Part shown: piece after piece, positions 36,058 to 46,433 of the stretch
Numbering within the stretch: the first letter of the stretch is position 1
Layout of the letters: every line of letters starts with the position of its first letter
Assembly (NCBI GenBank): GCA_052034585.1
Contig: JBPOIJ010000111.1
Coordinates: 42,062 to 106,061, forward strand
Length of the DNA stretch: 64,000 nt
Reading direction: 5' to 3'
From: Xiheimicrobium sp052034585
Lineage (GTDB): Bacteria > Myxococcota > Myxococcia > Myxococcales > Myxococcaceae
Translations under genes and position numbers: made by a program
The notes under the pieces: model-generated
The model's database searches: none
The model's input: the letters and a program-made list of their open reading frames with translations, nothing else
Told to the model about the DNA's origin: nothing

Positions 36058-37668
36058 TCAGTCGGCAGGCGCGGGCGTATAGATCCACGCGTCGGTCAGC
36101 ACGTCGCCGTTCGGGTTCGCCATCGTCTCGTTGAGACCGCCCGTCACCAGCACCGAGCCATCGCCCAGCAGCGTGCAGGTGTGGAGGTAACGCCCGATCG
36201 CGAGGCTGGGAGCGCCCAGCGCCATCGTCCCCCCGCGCCCGTCTGGCCGAACCAGGACGGCCGAGTTGTCGGAGCGAACCATCATTCCATTCACATCGGC
36301 GGTGCGCCCGCCCACCGTGAGCACCGAGCCGTCCTTCAGGGTGACCGCGCAGAGCTCGCCGCGATTGCCGATGTCGGCCCCGCGCGCGACCGTCGCCACG
36401 TTCGCCTGAACGATCTCGCTCGACGCGACCGGCTTCACCGCCGACGCATCGGTATACCCACCCAACACGAGCATGTCGGAGCCGTCGCGGAAGGTGACCG
36501 ACGCCCCGGCGCGGCGGCCCGGCGTGGCGAGTCGCGGTGGCGCCTGCTGCGGCACCTGCGCGAAGGCCGTGCCGTTCCAGGTGAAGAAGGTGATGTCGTC
36601 GCGGAGCACCATGCCGTCGGTGCCGCCCGCCACTGCGATGAACTCACCCTGCCCCACGGCCGAGGCCATCGCGTCCACGCGCTTCACCGTCAACCCTTCG
36701 ACGATCTGCGGCGTGGGCTTGGCAGGGTCGAACCACTCCACCTCGTTGACCGGAACGAGCCTCGGCCCGGTGCCGGAGGTGTTGAAGCGCAGACCGCCGA
36801 CGATCAGCACCCGACCGTTGCGATCGATCACCGCGCGGTGCTGGGTGCGAGGGATCGGGGCCGGCGTCATTCGCTGGGTGGCTCCGTACGCGTTCTTCTC
36901 GTACTCGTAGGCGAGCACCTCGCTGCGCGGCGCCACCACGTTCACGCCGCTGTTGAGCTGGTAGGTCTCTCCGCCCCAGAGCAGCACCTGACCGGTCGTC
37001 AGCAACGTCGCGGTGTGGAACGCCTTGCCGACCTTGTTCGTCTGGGTGCCGGAGAGGAACGAGAGCGGCTGGACCTTGGTGAAGGTGCCGGTCGAGGGAT
37101 CGTAGATCTCGGTGTCTTCGAGGGCGACGCGGTTGGGGTTCGCGGGCGGGTAGTTGAAGCCGCCGGCGATGAAGACCTTCCCGTTCGGCAGCACGGTGGC
37201 GGTGTGCGCGGCGCGGGCGACCCGCATCGTCTGGCAGGTGGTGGGATCTGTCGCGGACACGATCTGAGACCAGCTGTTGACCTGCCGGAGGAAGACGCGC
37301 TTCTGCAGCTCGGTCTCGGAGTTCATGTCCGGCACCTCCTTCGGGACCTCGAAGGGCACGGTGCGACCGATCGACACGACACGTCCTCCGGCGCCGATGT
37401 CGGCGTCGTAGGCCCGCACCTCGATCACCCGGTTCGTGCCAACGGGGATCTCGGGCAGCTTGGCTTCCTTCGCCGAGGCTGGCGCGATCACCTCGAGCGG
37501 CGTCTCGATGCCGTCGCCGAGCACCCGAATGCGAATGACCTGCACGCCCTGGAAGGGGTTCGCGCCGTTGCAGCCAGTGGTGACGATGCTGAGTCCGTAC
37601 TGGATCTCCTTCGGGCCACAGCCCGCGGTCACCAGCACCAACGCCAGGGCCACACAGCGACGGATCAT
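36058..37668 (-). CDS. Kelch-repeat lipoprotein
   Basis: 536 residues. Lipobox LVTAGC, then a beta domain to about residue 150. At least seven kelch-type blades follow, recognised by the repeated 'nGkVlivGG' strand: PNGKVFIAGG, TTGQVLLWGG, RNGRVLIVGG, SDMLVLGGY, KDGSVLTVGGR, GDGSVLVTGG. A beta-propeller is expected, exposed on the cell surface or in the periplasm. Such proteins bind ligands or carbohydrates; no catalytic residues are visible. The ATG overlaps the upstream gene's stop (ATGA), so the pair is an operon. Confidence 0.82.
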   Translation of the reverse strand: MIRRCVALALVLVTAGCGPKEIQYGLSIVTTGCNGANPFQGVQVIRIRVLGDGIETPLEVIAPASAKEAKLPEIPVGTNRVIEVRAYDADIGAGGRVVSIGRTVPFEVPKEVPDMNSETELQKRVFLRQVNSWSQIVSATDPTTCQTMRVARAAHTATVLPNGKVFIAGGFNYPPANPNRVALEDTEIYDPSTGTFTKVQPLSFLSGTQTNKVGKAFHTATLLTTGQVLLWGGETYQLNSGVNVVAPRSEVLAYEYEKNAYGATQRMTPAPIPRTQHRAVIDRNGRVLIVGGLRFNTSGTGPRLVPVNEVEWFDPAKPTPQIVEGLTVKRVDAMASAVGQGEFIAVAGGTDGMVLRDDITFFTWNGTAFAQVPQQAPPRLATPGRRAGASVTFRDGSDMLVLGGYTDASAVKPVASSEIVQANVATVARGADIGNRGELCAVTLKDGSVLTVGGRTADVNGMMVRSDNSAVLVRPDGRGGTMALGAPSLAIGRYLHTCTLLGDGSVLVTGGLNETMANPNGDVLTDAWIYTPAPAD

Positions 37669-39077
37669 GGCCACGACGCGGTCACCGTTCCCGTCACGGG
37701 CCGGGTGGCCTCGCGAATGCCGAAATAGCCTCCGACGCCCGCGCCTGCGACGGCCACGCCTCCCACGACGATCCACACCCAGACGGGCACGGGCGGCTTC
37801 GTCACGGTCGGCGGTGGCGGTTCCCCTGAATCGGGGTGCTCGTCTGGATCGACGACGTTCGCCGGCTTGTCCAGCACGCGGTTGGTGGGCTCGAGCGTTC
37901 GCCGGTTCGGGCCCGCGACGCTCAAGTCTTCGCCGTTCGGGTCCACCTTGCCCGAGTCGACCTTCACGATCACCACCTGCTGGGTCTTCTTCGCCACCAA
38001 CGCAAACGGCGCGCTGGCCGTCGTGCCGAACGAGGCCGTGCGCTTGAGCACCTCGTCGGCGAGCTTGAACGACTCGGTGTTGGCGGTGAGCACCTCGACG
38101 TCGAAGGTCGCGGGGGTGAGCACCGTGAAGGCGTTCTTCTTGGCACCGTAGAGCGCAGTGCCCGCCTGGAGCTGGGTGTCGCTGACTCGGTAGACGATGC
38201 CCAGCAGCGCGAAGTCTGCACCGGCGGCCTTGCAGTAGGCGGAGAGGCGCTGGCTCATGCCCTCGTCCACCGTCGCGCTCACGTTCGGGTTGGGCACCAT
38301 GTTGACGGGGGCGCGGTCGGGCGCTGCGCCGAAGGCCGCCTTCACCCGCACGCTGTTTCCCTTGATCTCGACCGTCTGGGCGAAGCGCTCGGCGCGGGCG
38401 CCTTCGACTCGCACGTAGTGGAGGCCCGCAGGCACGTGCTCTTCGGTGGCGGGCACCATGCCGAGATCGCGGCCGTCGAGGAAGGCGGTGGCTCCCGAGG
38501 GCCCTTCGATCACCACCTGGCCGCGCGGCTGCTTGTCGAGGCGCTTCTGGGCCTTCTCGAACTCCCGCTGGAAGATGGGCGGGTAGCCGGCGGGGAGCGC
38601 GAAGTTGGGCGCCAGGCGGGCGAGCTCGAACAAGGCGCTCTTGGCCTCTTTCTCTTCTCCGTTGCGGAAGTTCGCCGCCGCGATCTTCACGTAGGCGTCG
38701 AGCACGCTGTCGAAGTCGGCGGTGGGCGGGTCAGCGAGCATCAGCTCCACGCCCTTCTTCAGCGCGGGGATCGCGTCTTCGAACCGCAGCTCGTCGAACG
38801 CCTTGCGGCCGGCGTCCATCGCGGTGAGCGCTTCGGGCGACGGCGTCTTCTTGCCGCCCGCGGCCTTCTCGGGAGCGGCCTTCGTCACCGGCGGGGCGAC
38901 GATCTCCACCGCGTCGGTGCGCGACTTGAGCTCGTCGGTGAGCAGACCGGAGAACTTTTGGGTCGCCTTGTCGGTTGCACCCTCACCAGTGGCGAACGGC
39001 ACCACCACGAGGCGCGGTTTTTGGGCAACGGCCACGGGCGCGGTGAGCGCGAAGACGAGAATCGCGAAGCGGAACAT
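37665..39077 (-). CDS. PEGA-domain protein with TPR-like region
   Basis: 470 residues. Signal peptide FRFAILVFALTAPVAVA, then an N-terminal part reminiscent of a TolB/GNA1162-like fold (LVVVPFATGEGATDKATQKF). Helices follow that look like TPR repeats (FEDAIPALKKGVELML). A PEGA domain covers about 190-250 (ATAFLDGRDLGMVPATEEHVPAG). A late membrane helix ends the protein (VWIVVGGVAVAGAGVGGYFG). This architecture is common in myxobacteria; function is unknown. A promoter is visible upstream. Confidence 0.75.
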   Translation of the reverse strand: MFRFAILVFALTAPVAVAQKPRLVVVPFATGEGATDKATQKFSGLLTDELKSRTDAVEIVAPPVTKAAPEKAAGGKKTPSPEALTAMDAGRKAFDELRFEDAIPALKKGVELMLADPPTADFDSVLDAYVKIAAANFRNGEEKEAKSALFELARLAPNFALPAGYPPIFQREFEKAQKRLDKQPRGQVVIEGPSGATAFLDGRDLGMVPATEEHVPAGLHYVRVEGARAERFAQTVEIKGNSVRVKAAFGAAPDRAPVNMVPNPNVSATVDEGMSQRLSAYCKAAGADFALLGIVYRVSDTQLQAGTALYGAKKNAFTVLTPATFDVEVLTANTESFKLADEVLKRTASFGTTASAPFALVAKKTQQVVIVKVDSGKVDPNGEDLSVAGPNRRTLEPTNRVLDKPANVVDPDEHPDSGEPPPPTVTKPPVPVWVWIVVGGVAVAGAGVGGYFGIREATRPVTGTVTASWP

Positions 39078-39117
39078 GCGCGAGAAGGACCGAAACAAGG
39101 GGGAATGGCCGGGCGGA

Positions 39118-39147
39118 AACGTAGGCTTCTCCGACACGAGCGGTCAA
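39118..39147 (-). promoter_or_regulatory. Sigma-70-type promoter for the PEGA/kelch operon
   Basis: On the minus strand TTGACC (39142-39147) is followed after 18 bases by TACGTT (39118-39123). Transcription would start near 39110, about 33 bases before the ATG at 39077. It overlaps the upstream region of the divergent histidine kinase gene. Confidence 0.45.
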
Positions 39148-39162
39148 TGTAGTACTCGCGTG

Positions 39163-40704
39163 ATGCGGCTCTCCCTCGCGACCAGGATCTTCCTCGGCTA
39201 CGCCGTGGTCCTCGTCACGTTCGGAGCGGTCTCCCTCTTCGCGGTGCGCGAGCTGCACCGGTGGCAGGTCGAGATCCGGCTGCTCAGCGAGGGGTACCTG
39301 GCGCTCAGCCAGAAGGCGGCGGCGCTCGAGTCGTTTCAGAAGAACCAGGCCAACGACACCGCCCGGCTGCGCGATCAGCCTGACGTGGGTGTGCGGCGCA
39401 TGATGATTCAGCTGTCGCGAAAGTACTTCTTCGAGCAGATGGATCGGCAGCTCCAGGAAGTGATGGTACTGACGCAGAAGCTCGGGGAGTTCTCTCCCGA
39501 CGAAGAGGCGAGCTACCTCGCCGACGTGCAGCGCCGGCTCACCGAGCTCAAGGCCAAGTACGCCGAGTACCGTGAGGTGGCGAACGCCGCGTACCTGGTG
39601 CTCGAGCAGACGAACCCGGATCCCGCGGCGGCGAACCTGGGGCTCGATCGGCTCGAAGACGCGGAGACGGCCCTCGGGGCGACGATCAAGCTCCTCCACA
39701 GCTCGCTCGAGGCCCGCACCCGGCAGCGGGTGGCCCTCACCCAGGAGCGGGAGCGGACGGCGGGCGTCGCCATCATCGCCCTCTCGGTGCTGGCGATCGC
39801 GGTCGGGCTCCTGGCGACCGGCTTCGCGGCGCGCTCGTTGCGGCCGGTGCGCACGCTGATCGACGGAGTCTCGAAGATCTCCAAGGGTGACTATTCGACG
39901 AAGCTGGGCATCACCGGCAACGACGAGATCGCGGTGCTCGCGCGCGAGTTCGACGCGATGGCCCGATCGCTCGCCGAACGAGAGGCCCAGCTCGCCCAGA
40001 AACAGGAAGCGCTCCTGCGCGCCGAGCGGTTGGCGGCGGCGGGGAGAGTGTCGGCGCAGGTGGCGCACGAGGTGCGCAATCCCCTCTCGAGCATCGGGCT
40101 CAACGTCGAGATGCTCGGTGATCAGCTCGAGGCGGCGACGTTCCCCGACGAGAAGGACGCGAAGGAGGCGAAGCACCTGCTGGCCTCGGTGACCCGCGAG
40201 GTCGATCGGATCACCGAGATCACCGAGGAGTACCTCAAGCTCGCCCGGCTCCCCGCTCCCGTCCTCCGCCCAGAAGATCTGGTCGCCATCGTGCGGAGCG
40301 TGAGCGGCTTCTCGAAGGAGGAGCTCGAGCGGGCGAACGTCTCGCTCGCCGTCGAGACGCCCTCGACGCCGGTGACGATCCAGGCCGACGAGGGCCAGCT
40401 GCGACAGGTCTTCTTGAACCTCTTCCGCAACGCGCGGGAGGCGATGGCGAGCGGAGGTTCGCTCGAGGTGGCGGTGCGCACGAAGGGCACCGAGGCGATC
40501 GTACGCGTCGCCGATTCGGGGCCCGGGCTCCCGGCGGAGGTGCGCGCGCGGCTGTTCGAGCCCTTCTTCTCCACCAAGGCGCGCGGGAGCGGAATCGGCC
40601 TGTCACTCTCGCGACAGATCGTCGAAGCGCACGGCGGTCGCATCGGCCTCGACGAGTCGGTGACCCAGGGCGCGGCCTTCGTGATGACCTTCCCGCTGGG
40701 CTGA
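39163..40704 (+). CDS. Membrane-bound sensor histidine kinase
   Basis: 513 residues. TM1 at about 7-28 and TM2 at about 200-222 flank a helical periplasmic sensor of some 170 residues. A HAMP domain follows (LRPVRTLIDGVSKISKGDY). The H-box is VAHEVRNPLSSIGLN. The ATPase domain has the N-box LNLFRNAREAM, G1 ADSGPGLP and G2 GSGIGLSLSRQIVEAHGG. It is an NtrB-like, four-helix-sensor type. No response regulator gene is adjacent, so its partner lies elsewhere. The upstream gene is divergent. Confidence 0.92.
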   Translation: MRLSLATRIFLGYAVVLVTFGAVSLFAVRELHRWQVEIRLLSEGYLALSQKAAALESFQKNQANDTARLRDQPDVGVRRMMIQLSRKYFFEQMDRQLQEVMVLTQKLGEFSPDEEASYLADVQRRLTELKAKYAEYREVANAAYLVLEQTNPDPAAANLGLDRLEDAETALGATIKLLHSSLEARTRQRVALTQERERTAGVAIIALSVLAIAVGLLATGFAARSLRPVRTLIDGVSKISKGDYSTKLGITGNDEIAVLAREFDAMARSLAEREAQLAQKQEALLRAERLAAAGRVSAQVAHEVRNPLSSIGLNVEMLGDQLEAATFPDEKDAKEAKHLLASVTREVDRITEITEEYLKLARLPAPVLRPEDLVAIVRSVSGFSKEELERANVSLAVETPSTPVTIQADEGQLRQVFLNLFRNAREAMASGGSLEVAVRTKGTEAIVRVADSGPGLPAEVRARLFEPFFSTKARGSGIGLSLSRQIVEAHGGRIGLDESVTQGAAFVMTFPLG

Positions 40705-40707
40705 GCT

Positions 40708-40730
40708 CGGCTGGGCACCCGACGCAGCCG
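40708..40730 (+). other. Stem-loop after the histidine kinase gene
   Basis: CGGCTG and CAGCCG pair perfectly across an 11-base loop, 4 bases after the stop. No T-run follows. It is a weak terminator candidate. Confidence 0.3.
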
Positions 40731-40736
40731 GGACCT

Positions 40737-40790
40737 CGCGACGAGTTGTCGAGGGAATTCGGAAGGTGGGCGCGACGGCCCGCGACGAGT
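40737..40790. repeat. Direct repeats upstream of the M16 peptidase gene
   Basis: CGCGACGAGT occurs at 40737-40746 and again at 40781-40790, with a partial copy CGCGACG at 40771. They lie 44 to 97 bases before the GTG at 40834. They may be regulator binding sites. Confidence 0.3.
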
Positions 40791-40833
40791 CTGCGACACA
40801 GCCCGGCTCGTTCGTGATGAGGTCGGCGGTCGC

Positions 40834-42123
40834 GTGAGCTTCGAGGTCTTCAAGTCCGTGCTGCCGACCGGCCTCCGCTGCGTCACCGTGGAGGCCCCGC
40901 ACCTCCACAGCGTGATGTGCGCGCTCTACGTGCGGGTCGGCTCTCGTCACGAGACCGAGCGCTCGAACGGCCTGAGCCACTTCCTCGAGCACCTCTTCTT
41001 CCGCGGCAGCCGGCGCTACCCCGACTCGGTGAAGATGAACGCCGCGGTCGAGGCGGTCGGCGGCAACCTCAACGGCGTCACCATGCGCGACTCGAGCACG
41101 TTCTACACGGCGGCTCACCCGCGCGGCGTGGCGGTGGCCCTCCGCATCCTCGGCGACATGGTGACCCAGCCCCGGTTGGTGCACCTCGCGACCGAGAAGA
41201 AGATCATTCTCGAGGAGATGCTCGACGAGGTCGACGAGCATGGTCGCGACATCGACGTCGACAACCTGAGCAAGCTGCAGCTCTTTCCCGGCCACCCGCT
41301 GCGGTTCAAGATCGCCGGCACGCCGAAGACCGTGAAGCGCTTTTCGCTCGCTGACGTGCGCGAGCACTTTCGCCGCTTCTACGTCGCCGGGAACATGGTG
41401 CTGGGCGTGGCCGGCCCGGTGAAGCACAGGGAGATCATGCGGGTCGCCAGGGCGGCCTTCGCGAAGGTGCCACGCGGGGAGCGAGCCGACGAAGCCCCCC
41501 CGGCCGGGCTCCAGCGCTCGCGCTTCCACTTCGTGCACCTCGAGGAGTCGCAGGTCGAGTTCCGCCTCACCTTCCCCACCGTGGCCGATCATCACCCCGA
41601 CGCGATGGCGCTCTCGCTGCTGCGCCGGGTGCTCGACGACGGGCTCTCGTCGCGGCTGCCGCACAACATCGTCGAGAAGCGCGGGCTCGCCTATTCCATC
41701 TCGGCCAGCATCGAGGCCTTCCACGACACGGGCATGTTCGAGGTCGACGGCGCCTGCGCTCCCGAGCACGCCGGCGCGGTGATTCGCGAGGTCCTCTCCA
41801 CGCTCGGCACCTTGCGGCGCGGGAAGATCAGCACCGCCGAGCTGCGCCGCGCGCAGCGTCGCTACGTCATGCACGTCGACTTTCTCCGAGACGCGCCCTC
41901 CGATCTCTGCAGTTGGTTCGCGGGCATGGAGCTCTTCCGCCCAGCCGAGTCCTTCTCGGAGAAGCAGGCCGAGGCGCAGCGGGTGATGCTCGCCGACCTG
42001 CGGCGGGTCGCCCGCACCTACCTGACGGCCGATCGAATGCTCACCGTCGCGGTGGGGCCTCGCGCGGCGAAGCGGCCGATGCGTCACGCCGCGAACCAGG
42101 CCGCCCGGCTGTTGGGCGAATGA
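40834..42123 (+). CDS. M16-family zinc metallopeptidase (pitrilysin/MPP-like)
   Basis: 429 residues, GTG start. Inverted zinc motif HxxEH as HFLEHLFF, with the third ligand Glu expected in the EKKIILEEMLDE helix. The C-terminal half is the inactive lobe with the R/Y-type substrate motif (DDGLSSRLPHNIVEKRGLAYSI). Length matches the bacterial processing-peptidase-like single-unit enzymes. No signal peptide is visible, so it is probably cytoplasmic. It is convergent with the sirtuin gene with no spacer. Confidence 0.9.
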   Translation: MSFEVFKSVLPTGLRCVTVEAPHLHSVMCALYVRVGSRHETERSNGLSHFLEHLFFRGSRRYPDSVKMNAAVEAVGGNLNGVTMRDSSTFYTAAHPRGVAVALRILGDMVTQPRLVHLATEKKIILEEMLDEVDEHGRDIDVDNLSKLQLFPGHPLRFKIAGTPKTVKRFSLADVREHFRRFYVAGNMVLGVAGPVKHREIMRVARAAFAKVPRGERADEAPPAGLQRSRFHFVHLEESQVEFRLTFPTVADHHPDAMALSLLRRVLDDGLSSRLPHNIVEKRGLAYSISASIEAFHDTGMFEVDGACAPEHAGAVIREVLSTLGTLRRGKISTAELRRAQRRYVMHVDFLRDAPSDLCSWFAGMELFRPAESFSEKQAEAQRVMLADLRRVARTYLTADRMLTVAVGPRAAKRPMRHAANQAARLLGE

Positions 42124-42842
42124 TCAGCGAAACAGCTCGGGCAGCACTTCACCGCTCTTGCCGCGAACGACGTGATCGAACCGCGACGCGTACTCGACGG
42201 ATGGATCGAGATCGACGAGCCAGCACTGCCCGCCCCAATTTCGCGCGGCGTCGACGAGCCCGGCCGCCGGGTACACCTGCCCCGAGGTGCCGATCGCGAA
42301 GAAGATCAAGTCGCTGCCTGCCGCACGAATGAAGTCGTCGATCGTCTCGAGGTGGCTTGGGTTCAACATCTCTCCGAACCAGACGATGTGCGGGCGCAGC
42401 CGGCCCTCGCAGGTCTCGCAGCGCGGCACCGTGTCGAAGTACGTCTTGGCGTCGTCGAAGGGCACGTTGCAGCGCTCGCAGCGCGTCTTGAAGAGCTCTC
42501 CGTGGATGCAGATCATCCGCTTCGAGCCGGCGCGTGCGTGGAGCCCGTCGACGTTCTGGGTCGCGAGGAGGAACCGATCGCCGAGCCGCGCCTCGAGCCC
42601 TGCGATCGCGAGGTGCCCAGGGTTCGGGTTCACCTTCGCCGCGCCGTCACGCCGCAGGCTGTAGAACCGCCACACCACCTGCGCGTCGGCGTCGAAGCCC
42701 TCGGGAGACGCCACCTCCTCGACGCGCCGGCCTTCCCAGAGACCGTTGGTGCCGCGAAAGGTGGGCACTCCGCTCTCGGCAGAGACTCCGGCACCAGTGA
42801 GGATGAGGACCTTCGAGCGCTCGGTGAAGACTGGGTGGGCGT

Positions 42843-42846
<4 letters not shown>
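42124..42846 (-). CDS. cobB: Sirtuin: NAD-dependent protein deacylase
   Basis: 240 residues. Removes acyl groups from protein lysines using NAD. Motifs: LTGAGVSAESGVPTFRG, TQNVDGLH, HGELF and a zinc site of two Cys pairs (CERC and CETC). FGEMLN and GTSGQVYPAAG follow. RFYSLRR contains the Tyr-x-x-Arg pair that reads acidic acyl groups in SIRT5 and E. coli CobB, so desuccinylase or demalonylase activity is likely as well. The ATG overlaps the kinase stop by 4 bases. The pairing with a membrane kinase is unusual. Confidence 0.93.
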
Positions 42847-44615
<1,769 letters not shown>

Positions 44616-44662
44616 AAGCGTTCGACGAGCGTAGCCGAGAAGTGGGGAGAGGTGGGCGGCAT

Positions 44663-45772
44663 TCACTCCACGCCGACGCTGCCAGTTCCCCAGGTCGCCA
44701 GGAGCGGCTCGATCACCGCGCGCTCCTGAGCGGTCGCTCCGATCAGCGCCCGGCGCGCCAGCGGCTCGGCGAAGCGTCCGAGCGAGGAGAGGTCTTTGGT
44801 GGCCATCACCGTTCTCCGGGCACGCGCGACGTCTTCATTGGTGAGGATCTCGAAGCGCGAGACGAGCACCCGCACCGACTCGCGCGGCGCCGGCTCGGCG
44901 GTGAGCGGGAGGAGCCGATCGGTCGTCTCCCGAGGCACGAGCGAGATCACCCGCAGCCCATCCTCGAACCAGGTGTCCTTCCAGGTCTCGAGCATCGCCG
45001 TCGCTTCCTTCTCGTAGAGCCCGGAGCCGAGCAGCAAGTCGAGCACGCGTGCCTGGGCGCCCTCGAGGGTGCTGATCTCGATCGGCGCCTTGCTGGTGTG
45101 GAACGGCGCGCGGGTGGTGACGCCTCCGGGCTCCAGCCGGACTTCAGTGAGCCCGATGTGATTCCCCGAGCGCTGGAAGATGAGCGCGCGGCCGGTGCCA
45201 CCCGAGAGCCTGAGCTCATTGAGGCCCATGACCGCGCGCAGCGACGGAGTGAAAGAGCCGACGCCTCGATAGAAGAGGAATCGCTCCTGTTGCACCTCGG
45301 GCGCGCCGGCGGTGCGACAGACCTGCACGGTGGCCGCGTCGACCTCGCGCGCCGGGTAGTAGTGGCTCTTCGCCGGCTCCCGCTTGAGCGTCGGCGTGGT
45401 GCCCGGGAGGATCTTGAACCGCCCCCAGTCGAGGCCGCGGCCCGTGTACGAGCGCACCCACGGATACCACTCGGTCATCTGCCCCTCGGCGAAGTCGACC
45501 TTCAGCGACACCTCCTGCGGAGCGTCCGCGTAGAAGTAGATGACGGGCGTCTCCATGCGAATGGTGCCCTGCATGTCGCCCTTGCGAGGGCCTCCCGAGC
45601 GGTTGGCGTAGGTCGAAGGCGTGTAGACGAACGAGGGGAGATCGGACTTCTGGGCGAGCGGGCGCCAGACGATCGCCTCCCCATCCTGTCCGGCGACGGC
45701 GGTGAAGGTGCCCCACTCGTGGAGCGTGTAGCCAGGGGCGGCGACGGCGAGAGCGAGCAGCGAGGCGAGCAT
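44663..45772 (-). CDS. Conserved secreted protein, probable ECF-sigma target
   Basis: 369 residues. Signal peptide MLASLLALAVAAPG. The motif YTLHEWGTFTAVAGQDG opens the mature protein and is shared by a family of uncharacterised exported bacterial proteins. The rest is beta-rich (PVIYFYADAPQEVSLKVDF, FLFYRGVGSFTP) with a helical C-terminus. No catalytic site is recognised. The ATG has AGGAG six bases upstream. The promoter region contains the same two boxes as the divergent sigma gene, which suggests joint control. Confidence 0.75.
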   Translation of the reverse strand: MLASLLALAVAAPGYTLHEWGTFTAVAGQDGEAIVWRPLAQKSDLPSFVYTPSTYANRSGGPRKGDMQGTIRMETPVIYFYADAPQEVSLKVDFAEGQMTEWYPWVRSYTGRGLDWGRFKILPGTTPTLKREPAKSHYYPAREVDAATVQVCRTAGAPEVQQERFLFYRGVGSFTPSLRAVMGLNELRLSGGTGRALIFQRSGNHIGLTEVRLEPGGVTTRAPFHTSKAPIEISTLEGAQARVLDLLLGSGLYEKEATAMLETWKDTWFEDGLRVISLVPRETTDRLLPLTAEPAPRESVRVLVSRFEILTNEDVARARRTVMATKDLSSLGRFAEPLARRALIGATAQERAVIEPLLATWGTGSVGVE

Positions 45773-45803
45773 CGGGTTCTCCTGAACGACGGGTTCGAAG
45801 AGG

Positions 45804-45831
45804 AGAACGGTGCGCGGCTGGGAGCGTTAAC
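45804..45831 (-). promoter_or_regulatory. Putative ECF promoter toward the secreted protein
   Basis: On the minus strand GTTAACGCT (45823-45831) is followed after 13 bases by CGTTCT (45804-45809). Measured from GTTAAC the spacer is 16 bases, normal for ECF promoters with an AAC-type -35 and a CGT-type -10. The start would fall near 45797, giving a leader of about 25 bases. Confidence 0.5.
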
Positions 45832-45866
45832 CGTGGCGGGTTTCGACGAGCGTCGGTCGATTCCCC

Positions 45867-45895
45867 GTTAACGCTTGGGGCCCGTCGATCGTTGT
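45867..45895 (+). promoter_or_regulatory. Putative ECF promoter toward the sigma gene
   Basis: GTTAACGCT (45867-45875) is followed after 14 bases by CGTTGT (45890-45895). The first box is a perfect inverted copy of the one at 45823-45831. The predicted start of transcription is near 45902, which makes a leaderless message likely, with GTG at 45900 or 45903 as the real start codon. Confidence 0.5.
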
Positions 45896-46433
45896 GCTTG
45901 TGGTGCTGGGACTGGTCTCGATCGTCGCGAGTGATGCCGAGTGGTTGGCGCGGGCGCGCGCGGGCGATCGACGCGCCTTCGAGCAGCTCTTCCTCCGCTA
46001 TGCGCCGATGGTGCACGGCATTCTCCTCGCGCGGGTGCCTCGGGCCGACGCCGACGATCTGATGCAGGACGTCTTCCTGGTCGCCCTGCAGCGCCTCTCC
46101 AGCTTCGACGGCACGGAGCGGCTCGGGGCGTGGCTGGCGACCGTCGCGCGGAACCGGGTGATCGATGCCTGGCGGCGGCCGACGCTGCAGACGGTCACCG
46201 AGGAACGAACGACGACGCAGCCACCGCGCCTCGAGGTGAACGAGGTGCTCGAGACCATTCGCACCTTGCCGGAGGCGTATCGCGAGCCGCTCGTCTTGCG
46301 CCTGGTCGAAGGGCTCACCGGCCCGGAGATCGCCGAGCAGGTCGGCCTCACGCCGGAGTCGGTTCGGGTGAACCTGTTTCGAGGCATGAAGCTGCTGAGA
46401 GAGCGCTTGGGCCTCGCGGAGGACGGAACGTGA
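45894..46433 (+). CDS. ECF-type RNA polymerase sigma factor
   Basis: 179 residues from GTG at 45894; if the promoter proposed here is right the start is GTG 45900 or 45903. Region 2: FEQLFLRYAPMVHGI, DADDLMQDVFLVALQRL and TVARNRVIDAWRR. Region 4: LPEAYREPLVLRLVEGLTGPEIAEQVGLTPESVRVNL, a helix-turn-helix reading the -35 box. Regions 1 and 3 are missing, as expected in this class. The stop overlaps the FecR-like gene's start (GTGA). Confidence 0.92.
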   Translation: MLVVLGLVSIVASDAEWLARARAGDRRAFEQLFLRYAPMVHGILLARVPRADADDLMQDVFLVALQRLSSFDGTERLGAWLATVARNRVIDAWRRPTLQTVTEERTTTQPPRLEVNEVLETIRTLPEAYREPLVLRLVEGLTGPEIAEQVGLTPESVRVNLFRGMKLLRERLGLAEDGT

